Positions 1 through 7,304 of a stretch of DNA of 10,580 nucleotides are shown here, in pieces (position 1 is the stretch's first letter; the number at the start of each line of letters is the position of its first letter). A program made the position numbers and the translations under genes. The notes under the pieces were generated by a model that was given only the letters and a program-made list of their open reading frames with translations, was not told the DNA's origin and made no database searches. The stretch is taken from positions 10,835 through 21,414 of the forward strand of contig JAJXTX010000022.1 of NCBI GenBank assembly GCA_021783385.1, written 5' to 3'. This DNA comes from Pseudomonadota bacterium. GTDB taxonomy: Bacteria > Pseudomonadota > Gammaproteobacteria > Xanthomonadales > Rhodanobacteraceae.

Positions 1-696
1 CGGCGCGCCGGCCGGCCCGCCGTGCAGGACCTCAGCCTGACCCTGCCGCGCGGCCAGGTGCTGGGCCTGCTGGGGGTCAACGGTGCGGGCAAGTCGACCA
101 CGCTGTCGATGATTGCCGGGGCGCTGCGGCCGGACCGCGGCAGCATCCAGCTGAACGGCGCGGATTTTCCGGAGCAGCCGGAGCTGGCGCGCCAGCTGAT
201 CGGCTGGCTGCCGGAACGTGCGCCGCTGTGGGCCGAGCTGACGGTGAGCGAACATCTGGACGCGCACGGCCGTCTGCGGGGACTGCGCGGCTCCGCACTA
301 CGCCAGGCGCGCACCGCGATCATCGAACGGCTGCAGCTGCAGCCGCTGGCGCGGCGACTGGCCGGCGTGCTGTCGCAGGGCCAGCGGCAGCGGCTCGGGC
401 TGGCCTGCGCGCTGCTGCATCGGCCGGCGCTGCTGGTGCTGGACGAGCCGGCCAATGCACTCGACCCGGTGCAGGTGGCCGCGCTGCGCGCGCTGATCCG
501 CGAGGAAGCGTCATCCGGCACCGCGGTGATCCTCTCCACCCACCTGCTGACCGAGGTGACGGCCGTATGCGACCGCGTGGCGATCCTGCACGAGGGCAGC
601 CTGCGCCACGATGGCCCGGTGCACGGTGACGAGCATGCGGCGCTGGAGCGCACTTTTTTCGAGATCGCGATGAAAAGCGGAGCACGAGTCGCATGA
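1..696 (+). CDS. ABC transporter ATP-binding protein, Gld/ABC-2 type (5' end outside window)
   Basis: This is the cytoplasmic ATPase that would power the ABC-2 exporter encoded downstream. The reading frame is open from base 1 and the residues before the GTG at base 22 (RRAGRPA) look like a normal ABC N-terminus, so the true start lies upstream of the window. Counting the codon at base 22 as residue 1, I see Walker A GVNGAGKST (18-26), the signature LSQGQ (117-121), Walker B LLVLDEP (137-143), a D-loop ANALDP and the switch histidine in STHLL (His174). The Q-loop region reads GWLPERAPLW, with LPE where many ABC proteins have Gln; this is common in GldA/NatA-like ATPases. It ends with an ATGA overlap with the permease gene, which implies translational coupling. 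Family assignment is firm; the substrate is unknown. Confidence 0.93.
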   Translation, partial: RRAGRPAVQDLSLTLPRGQVLGLLGVNGAGKSTTLSMIAGALRPDRGSIQLNGADFPEQPELARQLIGWLPERAPLWAELTVSEHLDAHGRLRGLRGSALRQARTAIIERLQLQPLARRLAGVLSQGQRQRLGLACALLHRPALLVLDEPANALDPVQVAALRALIREEASSGTAVILSTHLLTEVTAVCDRVAILHEGSLRHDGPVHGDEHAALERTFFEIAMKSGARVA

Positions 697-1478
697 CCGC
701 ATTTGCCGTGATGCGACTGGAGTTGCGCCGCTTGTTTGTGCGCCCATTGGCCTGGGTGCTGGCCGCACTGACGCTCGCAGAATTGGCGTTTTATTTCATG
801 CTGCTGCTGAACAATTTTCTGCATCTGCAGGTTCAACTCGCCGCCAGACCCAGTGGCCCGGGTCTTACCGACATGGTCAGCGTGCCGCTGCTCAGCAGCT
901 TCCTGACCGGCGGGCTGCTTCCGTTCGGCCTGACCGAATTGGCGCTCTTTGTCGTGCCTCTGCTCTCGATGTCCATGCTGGCGGGCGAACGAAGCAATGG
1001 CACATTGCCACTGTTTTTTGGCGCAGGCGTGCCGCCCGCTTCGATCGTTCTTGGAAAATACCTGGCGCTGCTGGCTTGGCTGGTGCTGTGGCTGATATTG
1101 ACCTTGGCGATGCCACTGAGCCTGGCGCACAGCACTCACCCCGACTGGGGCAAACTCGCCTCCGCCACCCTGGGCATGCTGCTTGCGTTGGCCGCACTGG
1201 CAGCCTTGGGCATGGCCTGCTCGGCCTTTGCTTCTCACCCCGCCATTGCCGCCTCGGCAGCGTTGGTCATCACGGTAGCGTTCTGGGTCGTGAATCTCGC
1301 CGCACAGAAAGCAGGTATCAACAACGGCGTGATCAACTGGCTGGCCATGCCCACCCATCTCGAGCCGCTGCTGCGCGGACTGGTCTCGACCAGTGACGTG
1401 CTGTGGTTCGTGCTGCTGATTGCGCTGACGCTGGCGCTGGCCACGCGGCGGCTTTCCAGTGACCGGGAGCGCGGCTGA
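693..1478 (+). CDS. ABC-2 family transporter permease subunit
   Basis: This is an inner-membrane permease of 261 residues that would form the channel for the upstream ATPase. Hydrophobic segments lie at about 18-40, 72-97, 118-145, 155-180, 184-204 and 235-251, giving six probable membrane spans. The LAGERSNGTLPLFFGAG stretch (97-111) matches the typical ABC-2 'E..G.LE.L...P' coupling loop, and MPTHLEPLLRGLVSTSDV (219-236) resembles the 'H.E.f.rG..d..D' segment of GldF-like permeases. The ATG overlaps the ATPase stop (ATGA), and the stop overlaps the next start (TGATG). Base composition is lower in GC than the flanking genes, with more TTT, TTG, ATT and AGA codons: bases 781-840 are about 42% GC and 961-1020 about 53%. 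The function class is secure; the cargo is not known. Confidence 0.9.
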   Translation: MTAFAVMRLELRRLFVRPLAWVLAALTLAELAFYFMLLLNNFLHLQVQLAARPSGPGLTDMVSVPLLSSFLTGGLLPFGLTELALFVVPLLSMSMLAGERSNGTLPLFFGAGVPPASIVLGKYLALLAWLVLWLILTLAMPLSLAHSTHPDWGKLASATLGMLLALAALAALGMACSAFASHPAIAASAALVITVAFWVVNLAAQKAGINNGVINWLAMPTHLEPLLRGLVSTSDVLWFVLLIALTLALATRRLSSDRERG

Positions 1479-2836
1479 TGCGCCATCTGCTCAGACGCCT
1501 GGACAGCTGGCTGTTTGCCCTGCTGCTGCTGCTCGGCGCGGGCGCCATCGGCTATCTCGGCAACCGCTATGCGCACCAGTGGGACTGGACCGCGAACGGC
1601 CGCACCAGCCTGTCGAGCGCCAGCCGCGCGGTGCTGGCCGCGCTCGACGGTCCGGTGCAGATCGTCAGTTACGCCAGCCCGCAGGGCAACCTGCGCCAGG
1701 CGATCGCCGGCTTCGTGCAGCGTTACCAGCAGGTCAAGCCCGACCTCAGCCTGCGCTTCGTCGATCCGCAGCTGGACCCGGGCAAGATGCGCGAACTGGG
1801 CATCACCGTGGACGGTGCGCTGATCGTGCACTACCGCGGTCGCGAGCAGCGGCTGGACGAGCTGTCCGAGGAGAGCCTCACCAACGCCCTGGAGCGGCTG
1901 ATCCGCGGCGACGACCGCGTGGTGGCCTTCGTCACCGGCGACGGCGAGCGCAACGCCGACGGCAAGGCCAACGCCGACCTCGGCACCTTCATGAGCCAGC
2001 TGGAGCAGCGCGGCATGCGCGCGGTGCCGCTGAACTTCGCCCAGGTCAGCGCGGTGCCGCAGCACACCGACCTGGTGGTGCTGGCCAGCCCCTCGGTGCC
2101 GCTGGCGCCGTCGGCGGTGCAGGCGCTGGTCACCTATGTGCAGGACGGCGGCAACCTGCTCTGGCTGAGCGACCCGGACAATCACGATCTCGGCCTGCAG
2201 CCGCTGGCCAAGGCGCTCGGCGTCCGCGTGCTGCCGGGGGTGCTGGTGGACGGTTCGGGCGCGGCGCTGGGGCTGCACGATCCGCGCATGATCGCACTGG
2301 GCGATTACCCGCTGAACGCGATCACCCGCGGTTTCACACTGACCACGCTGTTCCCGCAGGTGTCGGCGCTGGCGCGGGTGGCACAGCCGGGCGACTGGGC
2401 AGTGGTGCCGTTCCTGCGCTCGAGTGCGCAGAGCTGGACCGAGTTCAAGCCGATCGACAACAGCAAGCCCAGCGAGATCCGCTTCGATGCCGCGCTCGGC
2501 GAGCTGAAGGGGCCACTGGATTTCGGCTTCGCGCTGAGCCGGCTGTCACCCAGCCCGGACAAGAGCGAGCAGCGCGCGGTGGTGATCGGCGACGGCGACT
2601 TCCTCTCCAACACCTACCTCGGCAACGGCGGCAACCGCGCGCTGGGCGAGCGTGTGTTCGACTGGCTGCTTGGCGACGACAAGCTGGTGAACCTGCCGCC
2701 GCGCGGCGCGCCCGACCGCCTGCTGCAGATCTCGCAGGGCGAGCTGAACGGGCTCAGCTTCGGCTTCCTGATCGCGCTGCCGCTGCTGCTGCTGCTGGTC
2801 GGCGGCGTGATCGTGTGGCGCCGGCGCCGGCGCTGA
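1478..2836 (+). CDS. GldG-like ABC transporter auxiliary protein
   Basis: This 452-residue protein has an N-terminal membrane anchor (about 11-30), a large presumably periplasmic domain and a C-terminal anchor (about 429-447) ending in five arginines. That architecture is typical of the GldG/ABC_transp_aux family, accessory subunits of Gld-type ABC-2 exporters. Family-like landmarks are SLSSASRAVLAAL (44-56), the VTGDGER segment (152-158), the NLLWLSDPD segment (226-234) and VVIGDGDFLSN (368-378), where the family usually has a 'GD.DF..N' motif. The start overlaps the permease stop by one base, and the next gene begins one base after its stop, so it belongs to the same operon. In Bacteroidetes such proteins serve gliding motility, but Gld-like clusters occur in non-gliding bacteria, so motility should not be assumed. 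Confidence 0.85.
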   Translation: MRHLLRRLDSWLFALLLLLGAGAIGYLGNRYAHQWDWTANGRTSLSSASRAVLAALDGPVQIVSYASPQGNLRQAIAGFVQRYQQVKPDLSLRFVDPQLDPGKMRELGITVDGALIVHYRGREQRLDELSEESLTNALERLIRGDDRVVAFVTGDGERNADGKANADLGTFMSQLEQRGMRAVPLNFAQVSAVPQHTDLVVLASPSVPLAPSAVQALVTYVQDGGNLLWLSDPDNHDLGLQPLAKALGVRVLPGVLVDGSGAALGLHDPRMIALGDYPLNAITRGFTLTTLFPQVSALARVAQPGDWAVVPFLRSSAQSWTEFKPIDNSKPSEIRFDAALGELKGPLDFGFALSRLSPSPDKSEQRAVVIGDGDFLSNTYLGNGGNRALGERVFDWLLGDDKLVNLPPRGAPDRLLQISQGELNGLSFGFLIALPLLLLLVGGVIVWRRRRR

Positions 2837-2837
2837 G

Positions 2838-3329
2838 ATGAAGCGCGCCGCCCGCCAGCGCCTGCTCCTGCTGCTCGCAGTGGCCGCGCTGCTGCTGCTC
2901 GCCGGCTGGCAGCTGCGCCGCGATGCGCTGAATGCCCCCGGCGCGCTCACCGCGCTGGACCCCGCCAGCATCACCCGCGTCGCGCTGACCCTGCCCGGTG
3001 CACCGACCCTGCATTACGAAAAGCGCGCCGGCCACTGGTGGCGCACCGACGGCACGCCGACACGCGCCATCGACAGCCGCCTGGATGATCTGACCGCGAT
3101 CGCCGCCGCACCGGTGCTGGGCTGGCGCCCGGCCAGCGATTTCGATCCCGCCCGGATCGGGCTGGCGCCGCCGCAGGCCGTGCTGGTGCTGGACGGTCAC
3201 GCGCTGGAATTCGGCGAAACCGCAGTCACCGGACCGCAGCACTACGTACGCGTGGGCCGGCGCATCGCGCTGGTGTCGCCGCGCTACATGCCGTCCTCAC
3301 CGGCCACCCGCACCACCGAACTGCACTGA
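2838..3329 (+). CDS. Membrane-anchored DUF4340-like protein, short form
   Basis: This is a 163-residue protein with a positively charged N-terminus, one hydrophobic segment at about 8-25 and a soluble remainder that is probably periplasmic. The pattern 'ITRVALTLPG...LHYEKRAGHWWRTDG' (45-72) resembles the start of DUF4340 proteins, which commonly follow GldG-like genes. Members I know of are often about 300 residues or longer, so this one looks short, although the C-terminus shows no obvious frameshift. The ATG starts one base after the upstream stop with no good Shine-Dalgarno, which suggests it depends on translation of the upstream gene. The role is inferred only from context: an accessory part of the ABC-2 exporter. 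The family call rests on pattern and position and is moderate. Confidence 0.7.
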   Translation: MKRAARQRLLLLLAVAALLLLAGWQLRRDALNAPGALTALDPASITRVALTLPGAPTLHYEKRAGHWWRTDGTPTRAIDSRLDDLTAIAAAPVLGWRPASDFDPARIGLAPPQAVLVLDGHALEFGETAVTGPQHYVRVGRRIALVSPRYMPSSPATRTTELH

Positions 3330-3378
3330 CCGGCGGCTTGCACCGCGCCGGCCGCTCCCCATATCGACGGTACTGCAC

Positions 3379-3384
3379 GAGGAG
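3379..3384 (+). promoter_or_regulatory. Ribosome binding site of gnd
   Basis: The sequence GAGGAG lies 8 nt before the ATG at 3393. It is one of the clearest Shine-Dalgarno sequences in the window and fixes the gnd start. Confidence 0.75.
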
Positions 3385-3392
3385 ACTGGACG

Positions 3393-4802
3393 ATGAACAA
3401 GCAAGCCATCGGCGTGGTCGGCATGGCCGTGATGGGCCGCAACCTGGCGTTGAACATCGAGAGCCGCGGCCACGCGGTGTCGATCTTCAACCGCAGCCGC
3501 GAGAAGACCGACGCGGTGATCGCCGAGCATGGCGACAAGCAGCTGGTGCCCACCTATACGCTGCAGGCATTCGTCGAGTCGCTGGAAAAGCCCCGCCGCA
3601 TCCTGCTGATGGTGAAGGCCGGCGCACCCACCGACGAGACCATCGCGCAGCTGCGGCCGCTGCTGGACCAGGGCGACATCCTGATCGACGGCGGCAACAC
3701 CAATTTCAAGGACACCATCCGACGCAACCAGGAGCTGGCGAAAGCCGGCCTGCACTTCATCGGCACCGGCGTCTCCGGCGGCGAGGAAGGCGCGCTGCAC
3801 GGACCGTCGATCATGCCCGGCGGCCCGCGCGATGCGTACGAGCTGGTGGCGCCCATCCTCACCCAGATCGCCGCGCGCGCGCCCGACGGCACGCCCTGCG
3901 TGGCGTACATGGGCGCCGACGGTGCCGGCCACTACGTGAAGATGGTGCACAACGGCATCGAGTACGGCGACATGCAGCTGATCGCCGAAAGCTACGCGGT
4001 GCTGCGCCAGGTGCTCGGCCTGTCCAACGCGGAGCTGGCGAAGGTCTACGGCGAGTGGAACGCGGGCGAGCTGGACAGCTACCTGATCGAGATCACCGCG
4101 AAGATCTTTGCCAAAAAAGACCCGCAGACCGGCAAGGACCTGCTCGACGTGATCCTCGACCGCGCCGCGCAGAAGGGTACCGGCAAGTGGACCAGCCAGA
4201 GCGCGCTCGATCTCGGCGTGCCGCTGCCGCTGATCACCGAGTCGGTGTTCGCCCGCGTGCTGTCCGCGCTGAAGGACGAACGCGTGGCCGCCAGCACGCA
4301 GCTGCACGGACCTGCGGCGACGCCGTTCGCGGGCGACCGCGAGGCCTTCATCGAGTCGGTGCGGCGCGCGCTGTACCTCAGCAAGATCATCTCCTACGCG
4401 CAGGGCTTCGCGCAGCTGCGCGCGGCCTCCGACGAATACGGATGGCAGCTGGACTACGCCACCATCGCCAGCATCTGGCGCGGCGGCTGCATCATCCGCG
4501 CGCGCTTCCTGCAGGACATCACCGAGGCCTGCCGGAACGACGCCAGGCTGGCCAACCTGCTGCTGGCGCCGAGCTTTCGCACCATCGCGCAGAAGTATCA
4601 GTCGGCGCTGCGCGAGGTGGTCGCCACCGCCGTGCACGCGGGCGTGCCGATGCCCGGCTTCAGCTCCGCCATCGCCTACTACGACGGCTATCGTGCCGCG
4701 CGGCTGCCGGCCAACCTGATCCAGGCCCAGCGCGACCTGTTCGGCGCGCACACCTTCGAGCGCATCGACCAGCCGGGCAGTTTCCACGCCGACTGGAGCT
4801 GA
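3393..4802 (+). CDS. gnd: 6-phosphogluconate dehydrogenase (decarboxylating, NADP-dependent)
   Basis: This cytoplasmic enzyme oxidatively decarboxylates 6-phosphogluconate to ribulose 5-phosphate, producing NADPH in the oxidative pentose phosphate pathway. The 469-residue length matches the long, enteric-type enzyme (about 468). The N-terminal Rossmann motif is GVVGMAVMG (7-15), and NRSREKT (33-39) provides the residues that typically favour [12 protein letters not shown] (127-134) is the substrate-binding signature, and [15 protein letters not shown] (179-193) carries catalytic Lys183 and Glu190 with His186 and Asn187. The C-terminal tail ([14 protein letters not shown]) is also family-typical, so all key residues are intact. 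It sits 63 bp after the ABC cluster, so it may have its own promoter, and 6 bp before mutM, with which it is probably co-transcribed. Confidence 0.97.
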   Translation: MNKQAIGVVGMAVMGRNLALNIESRGHAVSIFNRSREKTDAVIAEHGDKQLVPTYTLQAFVESLEKPRRILLMVKAGAPTDETIAQLRPLLDQGDILIDGGNTNFKDTIRRNQELAKAGLHFIGTGVSGGEEGALHGPSIMPGGPRDAYELVAPILTQIAARAPDGTPCVAYMGADGAGHYVKMVHNGIEYGDMQLIAESYAVLRQVLGLSNAELAKVYGEWNAGELDSYLIEITAKIFAKKDPQTGKDLLDVILDRAAQKGTGKWTSQSALDLGVPLPLITESVFARVLSALKDERVAASTQLHGPAATPFAGDREAFIESVRRALYLSKIISYAQGFAQLRAASDEYGWQLDYATIASIWRGGCIIRARFLQDITEACRNDARLANLLLAPSFRTIAQKYQSALREVVATAVHAGVPMPGFSSAIAYYDGYRAARLPANLIQAQRDLFGAHTFERIDQPGSFHADWS

Positions 4803-4808
4803 TGCCGC

Positions 4809-5636
4809 ATGCCCGAACTGCCCGAAGTCGAAACCACCCGTCGCGGGATCGCGCCGCACCTGGTCGGGCGACGCATCAGCGCCGTGACGCTGCGCCGGGC
4901 GGATCTGCGCTGGCCGATTCCGCGGGAGATCAGCGAGCTGCTGCCCGGCCAGCGGATCGACGCCGTGGAGCGGCGTGCGAAATATCTGTTGCTGCACACC
5001 GCGGTGGGCAGCGCGCTGCTGCATCTGGGCATGTCCGGCATGCTGCGCGTGCTGCCGCCGGACGCGCCGTTGGGCGCGCACGATCACGTCGATATCCTGC
5101 TGGAAGGCAGCTCCGGCCAGCGCGAGCGCGTGCTGCGCTTCACCGATCCGCGCCGCTTCGGCTGCCTGCTGTGGCAAGCACCGGACGACATGCATCCGCT
5201 GCTGGCCGCGCTCGGCCCCGAACCGCTCACCAACGCTTTCGACGGCGACACGCTGTGGCAGCGCTCGCGCGGTCGCAAGGCGGCGGTAAAACTCTTTCTG
5301 ATGGACAACGCGAACGTGGTCGGCGTGGGCAACATCTACGCCAGCGAGGCGCTGTTCGCCGCCGGCATCGACCCGCGCCGCGCCGCCGGCGCGGTGTCAC
5401 GCGCCCGCTACGCGCGACTGGCCGCGGAGGTGAAGCGCATCCTGACGTGGGCGATCGAGCGCGGCGGCACCACCCTGCGCGACTTCCTCAATCCCGACGG
5501 CGCACCAGGGTATTTCTTCCGCGAACTCAACGTCTACGCCCGCGCCGGCGAGCCGTGCCGGGCCTGCGGCGCGCCGGTCAAGCAGGCCGTGCTGGGGCAG
5601 CGCTCCACGTTCTGGTGCCCGCGCTGCCAGCGTTGA
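4809..5636 (+). CDS. mutM: Formamidopyrimidine-DNA glycosylase (8-oxoguanine repair)
   Basis: MutM/Fpg removes 8-oxoguanine and formamidopyrimidines from DNA and cleaves the abasic site by beta,delta-elimination. The 275-residue protein starts MPELPEVET, giving the catalytic N-terminal proline (Pro2 before Met removal) and Glu3. Lys58 lies in the conserved RRAKYLLL segment, Met75 in LGMSG, and the FTDPRRFG motif is at 111-118. The helix-two-turn-helix is [12 protein letters not shown] (172-183). The C-terminal zinc finger has Cys250, Cys253, Cys270 and Cys273 (C-X2-C-X16-C-X2-C), with Arg265 in the QRSTF finger loop. Everything needed for activity is present. Only 6 bp separate it from gnd; there is a weak GGA about 11 nt upstream, so translation may be coupled. 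It ends 12 bp before the GTAG repeat pair. Confidence 0.98.
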   Translation: MPELPEVETTRRGIAPHLVGRRISAVTLRRADLRWPIPREISELLPGQRIDAVERRAKYLLLHTAVGSALLHLGMSGMLRVLPPDAPLGAHDHVDILLEGSSGQRERVLRFTDPRRFGCLLWQAPDDMHPLLAALGPEPLTNAFDGDTLWQRSRGRKAAVKLFLMDNANVVGVGNIYASEALFAAGIDPRRAAGAVSRARYARLAAEVKRILTWAIERGGTTLRDFLNPDGAPGYFFRELNVYARAGEPCRACGAPVKQAVLGQRSTFWCPRCQR

Positions 5637-5648
5637 GCCAGCCCTCGC

Positions 5649-5725
5649 GTAGGAGCGCACCCTGTGCGCGAATGCTCTGGTGTCGGCAGGAGCGAAAAGC
5701 CTTCGCGCACAGGGTGCGCTCCTAC
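5649..5725. repeat. GTAG-headed REP doublet (REPIN-like inverted repeat)
   Basis: Two 24-nt arms (5649-5672 and 5702-5725) are perfect reverse complements, separated by 29 nt. Each arm begins, reading inward, with GTAG and contains its own hairpin: GCGCAC and GTGCGC around a 3-nt loop (5655-5669 and 5705-5719). A GTAG tetranucleotide next to a short palindrome is the known layout of REP elements mobilised by RAYT (TnpA-REP) transposases, such as the SMAG repeats of Stenotrophomonas, and two facing copies correspond to a REPIN. It lies between convergent genes, overlapping the last codon positions of the minus-strand gene, and could also slow or stop transcription from both sides, although no T-tract follows. 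Confidence 0.85.
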
Positions 5726-6498
5726 AACAGGTTTGCCGGCCAGTGGAGCTCGACAAAGGTGTTGTTGAAATCCGGGTCATCAAGGCCACCGCGCAGGTGT
5801 GCCACGATGCCGGCCGGCAGGCCCTCGACCTCCAGCCGCTGACCGTCGCGGAAGTGCGCGCCAAGCGCCTGCAGCTCGGCCAGCTGCTGGCACAACGCGC
5901 CGGCGCGGTCGGTGTCGCGCTCGGGCACCTGGTGGATGCTGACGTCGGGGCGACCGAACTTGCGCATGCCGCGGGTGTGGATCCACGAGTGGTTCGGCTC
6001 CGGCTCGCCGTCACGCAGGATCAGCAGATGGTTGCGGATCGGCGCGCCGTCGCGGGTCAGGTACTGGCGCCGCCAAGCATCGGCGTCGAGCAGGCCGAGG
6101 ATCTGCGGGTCGAGGATCGCCACGCCGCCAATGTCGAGCAGGCCGGCCAGCACGCCCAGCGTGTCGCGCAGGTAGCCGGTGTCCGGGCTGTCCTTCAGCG
6201 TGCCGCGCACCACCATCACCTCGGGCGCGTCGATGGCCTGCTGATACGCCTCGGGTGCATCGTCCCTGAACATGCGACCCATCGCGCCCTTCAGCGGATA
6301 TCCCTCCCACGCGCGCAGATCACGGTGATGATGATTGGTTGCCGTGATGCCGGACGGCAGGCCGTCGCTGCCGTAGTCCAGCGAAGGCACGCGCACCGCC
6401 TCGAACTTTCCGAACACATAGAACTGCAGCAGGATCTCCTCGTCGCTGGCCTGCCAGTGCGGGCGCTGCCAGGCGGGGATGACGATCGGGTGGCTCAT
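5722..6498 (-). CDS. Conserved-looking hypothetical protein downstream of tdk
   Basis: I do not recognise this 258-residue protein with certainty. The chosen start (MSHPIVIPAW) has GAAGGA 5 nt upstream; a longer frame adds 19 residues but lacks that support. There is no signal peptide or membrane span, so it is probably cytoplasmic. Visible features are an ITATNHHHRD histidine cluster (51-60), WEGYPLKGAMGRMF (64-77), a hydrophobic LLDIGGVAILDPQ (120-132), and an IHTRGMRKFGRPDV stretch (173-186) recalling the 'tHGm.rFG.pDl' motif of several DUF families. The ending NNTFVELHWPANLL is followed by a TAG that belongs to the GTAG repeat. It starts 26 bp after tdk on the same strand and is probably its operon partner. 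No catalytic function can be assigned. Confidence 0.82.
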   Translation of the reverse strand: MSHPIVIPAWQRPHWQASDEEILLQFYVFGKFEAVRVPSLDYGSDGLPSGITATNHHHRDLRAWEGYPLKGAMGRMFRDDAPEAYQQAIDAPEVMVVRGTLKDSPDTGYLRDTLGVLAGLLDIGGVAILDPQILGLLDADAWRRQYLTRDGAPIRNHLLILRDGEPEPNHSWIHTRGMRKFGRPDVSIHQVPERDTDRAGALCQQLAELQALGAHFRDGQRLEVEGLPAGIVAHLRGGLDDPDFNNTFVELHWPANLL

Positions 6499-6503
6499 GG
6501 CAT

Positions 6504-6509
6504 TCCTTC
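6504..6509 (-). promoter_or_regulatory. Ribosome binding site of the hypothetical gene
   Basis: Read on the minus strand, GAAGGA lies 5 nt before the ATG at 6498. It supports this internal start over the longer frame and lies within the 26-bp gap after tdk. Confidence 0.65.
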
Positions 6510-6524
6510 GGTGATGAGTGGTGC

Positions 6525-7157
6525 TCAGTGCTGCTTGCCGAGCGGCAGCACGCATTGCTGCAATTCGATGCGGCCACTGCCCTCGCTGATCTTCTTGAAC
6601 TCGGCGCGACTCACCGAGACATAGCGCTCGTTGCCGCCGATCTCAACCTGCGGGCCGTCGGTGACGGCGCGGCCGTGTTCGTCCACACGCACCACCATGG
6701 TGGCCTTGCGGCCCGAGTGGCAGATCGTCTTGATCTCCTCCAGGTTGTCCGCCCAGGCCAGCAGATAGCGGCTGCCCTCGAACAGCTCGCCACGGAAGTC
6801 CGTGCGCAGGCCATAGGCGAGCACCGGGATGTTCAGGCGATCGACCACGTCGCTGATCTGCCACACCTGCGCCTTGGTCAGGAACTGCGCCTCGTCAACG
6901 AACACGCAGTGCAGGGCGCCATGCTCCGCGATATCCGCCTCGATCAGGGCGAACAGGTTTTCTTCCGGCCCGAAGCGCCGCGCGCTGGCCTGCAGGCCGA
7001 TGCGCGATGCCACCACGCCCTCGCCATAGCGGTTGTCCAGCGCCGGCGTGAAGATCAGCGTGCGCATGCCGCGTTCGCGGTAGTTCCAGGCGCCCTGCAA
7101 CAGCGCGGTGGTCTTGCCGGCATTCATTGCCGAGTAGTGAAAGTAGAGCTTGGCCAT
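6525..7157 (-). CDS. tdk: Thymidine kinase (type II)
   Basis: Thymidine kinase phosphorylates thymidine to dTMP with ATP in the pyrimidine salvage pathway. The 210-residue protein matches the E. coli type in length and sequence: P-loop SAMNAGKTT (9-17), Walker B with catalytic Glu in VFVDEAQFL (85-93, Glu89), [15 protein letters not shown] (115-129) and the lasso/nucleoside-binding [11 protein letters not shown] (174-184). An unusual point concerns the zinc site. E. coli Tdk, as I recall it, uses Cys-X-Cys in TICFCGRKA and Cys-X-X-His in VSVCRKHY; here these read TICHSGRKA and VSVSRAEF, so only Cys146 of the four expected ligands remains. The rest of the fold looks intact. The start [12 protein letters not shown] is family-typical although the upstream ribosome site is weak. 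It is divergent from rep. Confidence 0.96.
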   Translation of the reverse strand: MAKLYFHYSAMNAGKTTALLQGAWNYRERGMRTLIFTPALDNRYGEGVVASRIGLQASARRFGPEENLFALIEADIAEHGALHCVFVDEAQFLTKAQVWQISDVVDRLNIPVLAYGLRTDFRGELFEGSRYLLAWADNLEEIKTICHSGRKATMVVRVDEHGRAVTDGPQVEIGGNERYVSVSRAEFKKISEGSGRIELQQCVLPLGKQH

Positions 7158-7211
7158 GCCGGTGCGCCTGGAAGATGCCGTGCATGGTAGCGCGAGCGCC
7201 TGCGGCCATCT

Positions 7212-7257
7212 TGCGGGAGCAGCTTCAGCCGCTCCCAGCCGAAGGCGATATCCCGCA
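7212..7257. repeat. Imperfect palindrome in the tdk-rep intergenic region
   Basis: An inner hairpin at 7215-7236 pairs GGGAGC with GCTCCC and continues as GCT/AGC after one A-C mismatch, leaving a 2-nt loop. An outer pair, TGCGGGA (7212-7218) with TCCCGCA (7251-7257), overlaps the inner one and would be an alternative fold. It resembles dispersed GGGAGCGGCT-type palindromes that I recall in Xanthomonadales intergenic DNA, but it lacks the GTAG head of the other repeat. It lies between divergent genes and could be a REP-like repeat, a regulatory hairpin or an operator. The rest of the 147-bp gap (7158-7304) shows no promoter I can defend. Confidence 0.5.
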
Positions 7258-7304
7258 GGTGCCCTGTTACCATCGCCCATCGCGTCGCAGACCGCCTGGA
7301 CTCC

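Noticed and set aside
2818..2833. Perfect 16-bp palindrome of alternating CGC and CGG
   Set aside because: It is explained by the codons for the C-terminal arginine run of the GldG-like protein, a common membrane-anchor tail.
1478..2841. Overlapping long frames in the other + strand phase and on the minus strand across the GldG-like gene
   Set aside because: Their composition is dominated by Arg, Ala and Gly or by Gln and His as expected of shadow frames, while the chosen frame has membrane anchors and family motifs.
3330..3351. Possible terminator hairpin CCGGCG/CGCCGG after the DUF4340-like gene
   Set aside because: The stem is only 6 bp with a 10-nt loop, competes with another GC pairing, and no T-tract follows. 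GC-rich DNA gives such pairs by chance.
3297..5195. Very long open frame antisense to gnd and mutM
   Set aside because: It is rich in His, Arg, Gln and Ala with no family features and lies opposite two unmistakable genes. It is a high-GC shadow frame.
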